A stretch of 15,992 bases of DNA, taken from NCBI GenBank assembly GCA_964408165.1, contig CAYOYH010000017.1:1-15992 (forward strand). The letters run 5' to 3'. The DNA is from CAYOYH01 sp964408165. GTDB taxonomy: Bacteria; Patescibacteriota; Saccharimonadia; Saccharimonadales; CAYOYH01. Below the pieces are notes generated by a model. It made no database searches. It was not told where the DNA came from and saw only the letters and a program-made list of their open reading frames with translations. Position 1 is the stretch's first letter; the number at the start of each line of letters is the position of its first letter. Below are positions 13,007-15,992 of this stretch, one piece after another. The position numbers were made by a program, and so were the translations under genes.

Positions 13007-13179
13007 GTGTTTGCAAGGGACTGCTCCGGAAACAATTCGACAACACGAAAGGTGTGTTTAACGGCTAGAGGTAGAGCTATGAATAAATCTGAAAATGTAT
13101 GCTTATGCACCAGGTATCTGTGTTGCAGAGGAAGGACTGCCGCTAGAGCAAGTGTCCTACTAGTGGCCTCACTTTAACA
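13007..13179. other. Intergenic, nothing supported
   Basis: No gene, tRNA or clear signal is seen in this stretch upstream of phd-doc. A 32-codon ATG frame from 13079 is rich in Cys and Arg, lacks a ribosome site and is not credible. Confidence 0.5.
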
Positions 13180-13306
13180 CTGTCCTAGAAACATTGTTAT
13201 ACAATATTTCTCCCATTTGCAAGGTGAGACCTTGCAAAGGATAGGGGAGGGCGGATAGATATTATACAACATTTCCACCTTTTCCAAGGTGAGACCTTGG
13301 AAAAGA
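13180..13306. repeat. 55-bp direct repeat, copy 1, plus related CAAGGTGAGACCTTG palindrome
   Basis: 13180-13234 is identical to 14714-14768 over 55 bp. It contains ATTGT-TAT-ACAAT and ends in the palindrome CAAGGT-GAG-ACCTTG, here extended to 10-bp arms (TTTGCAAGGT). A diverged second element follows at 13257-13306 with TTATACAA and TTTTCCAAGGT-GAG and its mirror arm. Base changes in the outer arms (GC to CC with GC to GG) keep the pairing. Confidence 0.9.
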
Positions 13307-13417
13307 CCCTGGAAAGACTGAAAGGGTGCCGCACCGCCCCCCTGAAATGCTGGAAACCTTGAGCGGGTACTAAGCATGGTTTGGGCGCGTAGAGAGCGGA
13401 GGCTGTGAGTAGTCCCA

Positions 13418-13520
13418 AAAGGACAGTCCTTTATAACAACAGAGGCCAGAGCCTATTTCTACAAAGGACTGTCCTTTGTAACTCTGCAAGTTCTTTGTAA
13501 AGGGACTGTCCTTTTGGGAC
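13418..13520. repeat. Bipartite GGACTGTCC hairpin repeat, copy 1
   Basis: A 63-bp unit (13418-13480) has a left hairpin AAAGGACAGTCCTTT, a 30-nt middle (starts ATAACAACAGAGG, includes AGGC-CAGA-GCCT) and a right hairpin AAAGGACTGTCCTTT. A third half-element AAAGGGACTGTCCTTTT follows at about 13499-13515. Two more full units are at 14319-14446 and related elements at 6991-7064. The layout recalls BIME/REP elements mobilised by Y1 transposases, none of which is in the window. Confidence 0.9.
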
Positions 13521-13530
13521 TGACATTAAA

Positions 13531-13546
13531 CTTACGAACGCGTAAG
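13531..13546. other. Short perfect hairpin CTTACG-AACG-CGTAAG
   Basis: Six-base-pair stem with a 4-nt loop, about 130 nt upstream of the antitoxin promoter. Function unknown. The rest of 13521-13669 shows no supported gene; a 41-codon frame without a start codon lies on the plus strand and is ignored. Confidence 0.35.
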
Positions 13547-13669
13547 TCCTGTCTACATTTTTTGGACTGGTGATGGGTTCTTTTGCGAGAGGCTGACATC
13601 AATTCACGAAGTGTTAGTAGTGAGCCAGATGGGTATCTGTTTTTCGAAGTGTGATTAGTGGGGGATCGT

Positions 13670-13705
13670 TTGCAAATGTGTAACTGTTGTGTACAATATA
13701 GTTAC
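13670..13705 (+). promoter_or_regulatory. Promoter and operator of the RelB/YafQ-like module
   Basis: TTGCAA (13670-13675) and TACAAT (13692-13697) are 16 nt apart. GTAACT (13680-13685) and AGTTAC (13700-13705) form an inverted repeat that brackets the -10, and TTG-TGTA-CAA (13688-13697) nests inside it. Transcription should start at about 13703-13706, right at the antitoxin ATG, so the mRNA is probably leaderless or nearly so. Confidence 0.75.
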
Positions 13706-13706
13706 T

Positions 13707-13985
13707 ATGAATACGGTATTGCATGTAAGACTAGACCCAGATCTAAAGAGGGAGGCTCAAGAAGCTGCCAAGGCTTTGGGTTTACCGCTGAGTACGGTAG
13801 TTTCTAGTGGTTTACGGGAGTTTGTCAGGACTCGCTCCATAACTATCAGCGACACTCCTCAGTTAAGACCTGAGGTAGAAAAGGAGCTACTCGAATTGGC
13901 GAAAGTTCCACTTGAAGAACGCAAAGATCTTTCACCTGCCTTCACCTCGGTTGACAAAGCCAGAGAGTGGCTCGGGAGGAAGTAA
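13707..13985 (+). CDS. RelB/DinJ-family ribbon-helix-helix antitoxin
   Basis: This antitoxin should bind its own operator as a ribbon-helix-helix dimer and neutralise the downstream toxin. The 92-aa protein has the strand TVLHVRLDP (3-11) followed by helix DLKREAQEAAKALGLPLSTV and VVSSGLREFV, the standard RelB/DinJ pattern. The C-terminal half is charged and should wrap the toxin. The ATG at 13707 is chosen over a GTG at 13689 because the promoter -10 ends at 13697; an earlier start would lie inside the promoter. No Shine-Dalgarno precedes it, consistent with leaderless translation. Confidence 0.88.
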   Translation: MNTVLHVRLDPDLKREAQEAAKALGLPLSTVVSSGLREFVRTRSITISDTPQLRPEVEKELLELAKVPLEERKDLSPAFTSVDKAREWLGRK

Positions 13986-13989
13986 ACAG

Positions 13990-14250
13990 ATGGAAATTCG
14001 TTTTTCGAAACGTTTCATAAAACAACTAAAAAAATTGAACGAAAAACAACAAGATCGTTTCTGGTCACAACTCCAGCAGTGGAAAATAGACGCAAATCAC
14101 CCAAGTTTACGGACCCATAAGCTTTCTGGCAACTTGTCGAACTTTGAAAGTATTAACATAGGCGGAGAACTAAGAGCCTTATATAGACGGCACGGCAAAA
14201 CGGTCGTAGTTTATGAAATTATCGGTACGCATTCACAGCTTTATGGATGA
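13990..14250 (+). CDS. YafQ/RelE-superfamily mRNA interferase toxin
   Basis: Toxins of this superfamily cleave mRNA in the ribosomal A site. The 86-aa protein starts MEIRFSKRFIKQLKKLNEKQQDRF (two Lys-rich helices), then LRTHKLSGNL, then ELRALYRRHGKTVVVYEIIGTHSQLYG. The end GTHSQLY matches the GTHS(D/E)L(F/Y) C-terminus of YafQ with its catalytic His. GGAGG (13975-13979) in the last codons of the antitoxin serves the ATG 4 nt after the antitoxin stop, so the pair is coupled. An upstream in-frame start at 13912 is rejected because it overlaps the antitoxin and adds unrelated residues. The ribosomal target is inferred from the family. Confidence 0.88.
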   Translation: MEIRFSKRFIKQLKKLNEKQQDRFWSQLQQWKIDANHPSLRTHKLSGNLSNFESINIGGELRALYRRHGKTVVVYEIIGTHSQLYG

Positions 14251-14278
14251 AGTTAGGAGTTAAAGTACAGGGAATAGG

Positions 14279-14315
14279 GAGTAAGTTGAAAGTTGAAAGT
14301 GGAAAGTTGAAAGAA
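14279..14315. repeat. Heptamer repeat GTTGAAA near the toxin gene
   Basis: Several units of GTTGAAA/GTGGAAA follow GGGAATA GGGAGTA just after the toxin stop. The same two unit types lie side by side at 149-212, so these heptamer families recur together. Confidence 0.75.
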
Positions 14316-14318
14316 TAA

Positions 14319-14446
14319 AAAGGACTGTCCTTTATAACAACAGAGGCCAGAGCCTATTTCTACAAGGGACTGTCCCTAATAAAAAGGACTGTCCTTTATA
14401 ACAACAGAGGTCAGAGCCTATTTCTACAAGGGACTGTCCCTTGTAG
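14319..14446. repeat. Bipartite GGACTGTCC hairpin repeat, copies 2 and 3 in tandem
   Basis: Units 14319-14377 and 14383-14446 repeat the 13418-13480 element. Right hairpins read AAGGGACTGTCCCTT where copy 1 has AAAGGACTGTCCTTT, a compensatory A-T to G-C change in the stem. In copy 3 the middle hairpin has AGGT instead of AGGC, leaving a G-T pair. The elements flank the RelB/YafQ-like module on both sides. Confidence 0.9.
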
Positions 14447-14684
14447 AAAGCAGTGTTTTTACGCACATATTTTGACACCTAGCCCGGTGAGACCTTGGAA
14501 ACAGGGTGTAATCTCCCTCGGTAACTGCTGTGATAATTTTGGCGTGAATTTGGGCGTGAAAAATGGGAGTATCGGGGCCTTGGTGAGATGCTAGTGCATC
14601 ACTTTTAAGGGTGATACAGACATTTTCATCAAAACGGATACTCCCGTTGAACCTTTCTACATCTAGCCTACTTTGCGCGAAATA
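14424..14684 (-). pseudogene. Gene remnant without start codon
   Basis: A leftward frame stays open for 86 codons between TAA (14685-14687) and TAG (14424-14426). It has no ATG, GTG or TTG. Its first 65 residues look like real protein: RLDVERFNGSIRFDENV, ITLKSDALASHQGPDTP, IFHAQIHAKIITAVTEGDY. The last 20 codons run into a GGACTGTCC repeat. I do not recognise the family. The likely reading is an internal or C-terminal piece of a gene cut by repeat insertion and truncated at its 5' end. Confidence 0.5.
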
Positions 14685-14713
14685 TTATGACGATACTTCA
14701 CGCTTGCTACCGA

Positions 14714-14768
14714 CTGTCCTAGAAACATTGTTATACAATATTTCTCCCATTTGCAAGGTGAGACCTTG
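14714..14768. repeat. 55-bp direct repeat, copy 2
   Basis: Identical to 13180-13234. The two copies enclose about 1.5 kb that contains the RelB/YafQ-like module, three bipartite repeats and a gene remnant. Just after the repeat the palindrome arm differs (TTGGAAAG instead of TTGCAAAG), so copy 2 has a less symmetrical hairpin. Confidence 0.92.
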
Positions 14769-14816
14769 GAAAGAGGGGGTTGACCGAGCGAAAGAAAGGG
14801 GGTGAGGGAGGGGTGG

Positions 14817-14872
14817 GGGGCTCGGAGAGCTTGGAAGTCACTAATGATGTGACTAAAAAGCTTCCGAGCCCC
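14817..14872 (-). terminator. Strong hairpin after the surface-protein gene
   Basis: GGGGCTCGGA (14817-14826) pairs with TCCGAGCCCC (14863-14872), then AGCTT with AAGCT, then AGTCAC (14836-14841) with GTGACT (14849-14854) around a 7-nt loop. It begins about 10 nt after the leftward stop codon at 14883, so it is the probable terminator. No T run follows on the minus strand; the downstream side is C-rich. Confidence 0.7.
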
Positions 14873-14882
14873 GCCCCCTCAG

Positions 14883-15464
14883 TTACTCACTACGCCTCCT
14901 CCAGAGGAAGAGTAGCCAAGAACCAATGCCGACGAGTGCAGCTATTGCTGCAGCGAGGACTGAGGTTTTTGGCCAGTTAACAACGGTCGTCTCCGCCACT
15001 GTCGTGGTCACTTCCGTTGTGGTTATTTCTGCCATGGCCGTCTCCGCCACTGTCGTGGTTGTCGCCACGGTTGTTGTCGGCGCCTGAGTGGTCGTGGTCG
15101 TGGTTGGCGGTGGCGTCGTTGTCGTCGTCGGCGGTGGTCCGCAGTGATTGGTGTCGTCGACTCCAGTGATGACTCCAGTGGAGCCATCGACCCGCATGAA
15201 GCTAATGACCACCGACACCACCTCTTGTGTTCCAGGTGGTTTTTCCACGCTGACTATGTTGCCGCTTACCAGGCCTTCGCTTGTATCAGTAATATGACTG
15301 ATCTCAACGACGCCATCCTTTATGAGGAACGACACCAGTATGGTCTCGTCACATATCACATGCGACGAGACCGTGGTGTTGTAGTGCGAGCCAGCACTAG
15401 CACTTGCGGACGCCAAGGGTGCTACTGAGGCGGCCAAGGCTAAGAAAAAGATGATTTTTCGCAT
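14883..15464 (-). CDS. Secreted Thr-rich surface protein with sortase-like tail
   Basis: Probable cell-surface protein. The 193-aa product starts with a signal peptide (MRKIIFFLALAASVAPLASASASA, cleavage near 22-24). A small beta-rich domain follows (about 25-108) with only two cysteines, Cys38 and Cys108, positioned to form one disulfide. Residues 110-160 are a Thr/Pro/Val stalk with runs of TTTT and repeated TTTVAET. The end NWPKTS (163-168), a 20-residue hydrophobic helix and RRRSE has the order of a sortase signal, with WPKTS in place of LPxTG. If no sortase accepts it, the helix would simply anchor the protein. AAGGAG lies 7 nt ahead of the ATG. The domain was not recognised. Confidence 0.85.
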   Translation of the reverse strand: MRKIIFFLALAASVAPLASASASAGSHYNTTVSSHVICDETILVSFLIKDGVVEISHITDTSEGLVSGNIVSVEKPPGTQEVVSVVISFMRVDGSTGVITGVDDTNHCGPPPTTTTTPPPTTTTTTQAPTTTVATTTTVAETAMAEITTTEVTTTVAETTVVNWPKTSVLAAAIAALVGIGSWLLFLWRRRSE

Positions 15465-15564
15465 CTTAATACTCCTTTTGTCTTGTTCGGTTTCGGTGGT
15501 CTAGAATTTTCAGGTCCAATCTCCATTCAGGAGACATGAGTTTAAAGTATGACATTTTTGGCTA

Positions 15565-15756
15565 TTACGCAAGCATGAGCGGATTAGATTTTCTATACTC
15601 CGCACCTTCTGCATTTTCAATTTCGACCCCCAGAAGTCCTAGTAGTAGCCATTTTACAGTTTTTCTGTTGTCACCACAGCTACTGCTAGAAACTTCTAGC
15701 CCTGAGAGCAAAGTGCGAAATGTGTGCTGGAGTAAACTAGCGTCGGAAAACCCCCA
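15565..15756 (-). pseudogene. C-terminal gene remnant without start codon
   Basis: A leftward frame of 63 codons lies between TAG (15757-15759) and TAA (15565-15567) with no start codon. Residues such as GFSDASLLQHTFRTLLSGLE and TVKWLLLGLLGVEIENAEGA have the look of a genuine protein end (EYRKSNPLMLA). Family not recognised. It lies just inside the 65-bp repeat array, so the missing 5' part may have been displaced by those repeats. A plus-strand frame of 74 codons in the same place is less convincing. Confidence 0.45.
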
Positions 15757-15780
15757 CTAACAATGCGACAAAGCTAAAAG

Positions 15781-15992
15781 AACCAAGGGGCGCCCTTTCG
15801 GGAGCACAGACCAGCGTCACTTTTGACAGCAAGGGAGTGTTCTTTGGGAAGCTTGTCCGCCTGCCGGCGGAAACCAAAGGGTGCTGTTTCGGCAGCGCAC
15901 CCCATCATTACTTTTGATGGCAAAGGGGTGTTCTTTACAAGAACCAAAGGACGCTGTTTCGGCAGCGTACCCCATCATTACTTTTGGTGGCA
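15781..15992. repeat. 65-bp two-hairpin repeat, about three copies, continuing past the edge
   Basis: Units start at 15781, 15872 and 15942 (last one cut by the window end). Each begins AACCAAGG/AACCAAAGG, holds a hairpin with a TTTCGG-type loop, then a second hairpin around CATCATTACTTTTGATGG, and ends GGTGTTCTTT. The first stem reads GTGCTG/CAGCGC in unit 2 and ACGCTG/CAGCGT in unit 3, so base pairs change together. Unit 1 is more diverged but keeps GTCA/TGAC in the second stem. No function known to me. Confidence 0.88.
15856..15871. repeat. Palindrome TCCGCC-TGCC-GGCGGA
   Basis: A perfect 6-bp stem with a 4-nt loop sits between repeat units 1 and 2, in the extra 26 bp that make their spacing 91 bp instead of 70 bp. 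A similar TCCGCT-GGAC-AGCGGA is at 6919-6934. From memory, this type of palindrome is frequent between CPR genes; I could not check it. Confidence 0.7.

Noticed and set aside
13174..13418. Leftward frames of 67 and 73 codons
   Set aside because: They read through the CAAGGTGAGACCTTG palindromes and the 55-bp repeat; the similar peptide text comes from the repeats.
13912..13989. Upstream in-frame start for the YafQ-like toxin
   Set aside because: It overlaps the antitoxin gene and adds residues not typical of the family; GGAGG points to 13990.
15144..15428. Rightward 94-codon frame
   Set aside because: It is antisense to the secreted Thr-rich protein, whose signal peptide, stalk and anchor are clear.
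15536..15760. Rightward 74-codon frame
   Set aside because: AGGAG is only 2 nt from the ATG, composition is Ser-rich and unremarkable, and the opposite strand reads as a more convincing remnant.

Overview
The window looks like a chromosomal segment of a Patescibacteria/CPR bacterium, possibly Candidatus Saccharibacteria. This rests on gene style and not on a marker phylogeny. It has compact housekeeping genes read in the standard code, an N-terminal 'AGWP' helical domain of a kind I associate with CPR membrane proteins, a Gram-positive-like sortase-type surface protein, and many short palindromic and heptameric repeats.

Left part (1-3858): after a field of 7-bp tandem repeats, a good sigma70-type promoter and a hairpin-rich leader precede a rightward translation operon: rpsF (S6), ssb, rpsR (S18), a prolyl-iminopeptidase-like hydrolase, efp (EF-P, Arg at position 32) and a tlyA-type rRNA methyltransferase without its S4 domain. 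Spacing is 0-10 nt or overlapping from rpsR onward.

Middle (3859-6828): a four-helix membrane protein, then a scar made of the 3' end of a second ychF and the 3' end of a second tlyA placed back to back, then a near-perfect palindrome of about 350 bp that runs into the stop codon of the intact, leftward ychF. The order tlyA / X / ychF' / tlyA' / X' / ychF is what a tandem duplication, or integration of a circularised homologous fragment, would leave.

Accessory part (6829-9855): repeats, then a probable two-gene unit of unrecognised proteins (540 aa with a duplicated N-terminal domain and a repetitive, probably disordered body; 125 aa acidic), then a broken coiled-coil-like ORF. No known system matches these.

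Right part (9856-15992): a leftward type-1 (exporter-like) ABC transporter with unusual N- and C-terminal extensions; a Phd-Doc toxin-antitoxin module with a clear promoter and palindromic operator; a RelB/YafQ-like toxin-antitoxin module whose antitoxin mRNA appears almost leaderless, nested between perfect 55-bp direct repeats and copies of a bipartite two-hairpin repeat; a secreted Thr-rich surface protein with a WPKTS sorting-like tail and a strong downstream hairpin; two gene remnants without start codons; and, at the edge, about three copies of a 65-bp repeat carrying two hairpins with compensatory base changes. No rRNA, tRNA, CRISPR array or transposase gene was recognised.
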